Shown piece by piece: positions 6,553-6,937 of a DNA stretch of 6,937 nt. Both the position numbers and the translations under genes were made by a program. The stretch is from the NCBI GenBank assembly GCA_038247175.1, contig JBBRVD010000192.1, positions 1 to 6,937 of the forward strand, given 5' to 3'. Numbering within the stretch: position 1 is the stretch's first letter; each line of letters starts with the position of its first letter. Under the pieces are notes generated by a model that saw only the letters and a program-made list of their open reading frames with translations, ran no database searches and was not told the origin of the DNA. Origin of the DNA: CAISIP01 sp038247175. Its GTDB lineage: Bacteria; Pseudomonadota; Gammaproteobacteria; Burkholderiales; Burkholderiaceae_C.

Positions 6553-6570
6553 TCACAATTCTTCCAACAA
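6544..6570 (-). promoter_or_regulatory. Candidate sigma70 promoter of the mutase-carboxylase operon
   Basis: On the minus strand a perfect TATAAT (6549-6544) overlaps the plus-strand -10 box within the same palindrome. The best upstream hexamer is TTGTTG (6570-6565) at a short 15-nt spacing, so the -35 is poor and an activator may be needed. The transcript would begin near 6537, with a leader of about 80 nt that includes the nested inverted repeat. Confidence 0.4.
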
Positions 6571-6598
6571 GCTGACGTCCCAACCCCTGGACCGCAAC

Positions 6599-6937
6599 AT
6601 GAAGGCCGCCCAATCCCTCGCCCCGCGTGCGCTGTACCAGGAGGTTGCCGAGCAATTGCGTCAGCGCATCTTCAGCAGCGAGTTGGCGCCCGGGAGCTGG
6701 ATCGACGAGCTCAAACTGGCCAGGGACTATGGCATCAGCAGAACCCCGCTACGCGAGGCGCTCAAGGTGCTGGCCGCCGAGGGTCTGGTGACGATGAAGG
6801 TACGCCGTGGCGCATACGTGACCGAAGTGTCCGAGCGGGATCTGGCCGAGGTCTACCATGTGCTCGCCTTGCTGGAATCCGACGCGGCAGGACTGGTTGC
6901 AGCCCATGCCAGCGACGAAGAGCTGGCCGAGTTGCAG
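6599..6937 (+). CDS. GntR-family (FadR/FCD-type) transcriptional regulator, N-terminal 113 residues; partial at right edge
   Basis: DNA-binding regulator divergent from the mutase operon, which it probably controls. Residues 11-75 form the GntR winged helix-turn-helix: ALYQEVAEQLRQRI (helix 1), the APGSWIDELKLARDYGIS stretch, the recognition helix with the typical SRTPLREAL (47-55), and a wing with RRGAYV (69-74). From about residue 80 a helical region starts that looks like an FCD ligand-binding domain (Asp81-Leu-Ala-Glu-Val-Tyr, then Leu92-Glu93), the rest of which lies off the right edge. FCD regulators usually bind organic acids or acyl-CoA-type metabolites; propionyl-CoA, methylmalonyl-CoA or a related acid would fit the neighbours but is inference. 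The ATG at 6599 gives a normal short arm before helix 1; only a weak TGGA ribosome site, 7 nt upstream, is seen. Confidence 0.92.
   Translation, partial: MKAAQSLAPRALYQEVAEQLRQRIFSSELAPGSWIDELKLARDYGISRTPLREALKVLAAEGLVTMKVRRGAYVTEVSERDLAEVYHVLALLESDAAGLVAAHASDEELAELQ

Noticed and set aside
6457..6598. Cobalamin riboswitch upstream of the B12-dependent mutase
   Set aside because: The whole gap is about 140 bp, shorter than a typical cobalamin riboswitch, and I see no B12-box-like conserved core on the minus strand.
1..6937. Insertion sequences, CRISPR repeats, tRNA or rRNA genes, phage or attachment sites
   Set aside because: I found no direct-repeat array, transposase-like frame, tRNA cloverleaf or rRNA-like segment; the region reads as continuous, composition-uniform metabolic genes.

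Overview
The window looks like chromosomal DNA from a high-GC betaproteobacterium, most likely order Burkholderiales. This is an inference from the strong G/C preference at third codon positions, the overall look of the proteins and the gene neighbourhood; no sequence search was possible. Almost all of it is coding. The only gap of note is about 140 bp between two divergent genes near the right end.

Layout from right to left. A GntR/FadR-type regulator (from 6599, plus strand) runs off the right edge. Divergent to it, on the minus strand, five tightly packed genes form what looks like one operon: a single-chain methylmalonyl-CoA mutase (6456-4258), its G-protein chaperone MeaB (4248-3142), a protein with kinase-like motifs and no recognised function (3145-2336), the propionyl-CoA carboxylase beta (carboxyltransferase) subunit (2343-811), and the biotin carboxylase subunit of the same enzyme (797 to beyond the left edge). 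Junctions are 9 nt, a 4-nt overlap, an 8-nt overlap and 13 nt, so co-transcription and translational coupling are likely.

Together the known genes encode the propionyl-CoA to succinyl-CoA route. PccAB carboxylates propionyl-CoA to methylmalonyl-CoA, the B12-dependent mutase rearranges it to succinyl-CoA for the TCA cycle, and MeaB gates cofactor loading and protects the mutase. Methylmalonyl-CoA epimerase, needed to join the two steps, is not in the window. The GntR-type protein is the natural candidate to control the operon through the AT-rich, palindrome-bearing intergenic region.

Most of the window is textbook propionate metabolism. The less ordinary points are the kinase-like gene wedged between meaB and pccB, whose catalytic-loop Asp position appears to be Gln; an AT-rich 16-bp perfect palindrome in which candidate -10 boxes of the two divergent promoters interlock; and a nested inverted repeat in the presumed mutase leader.
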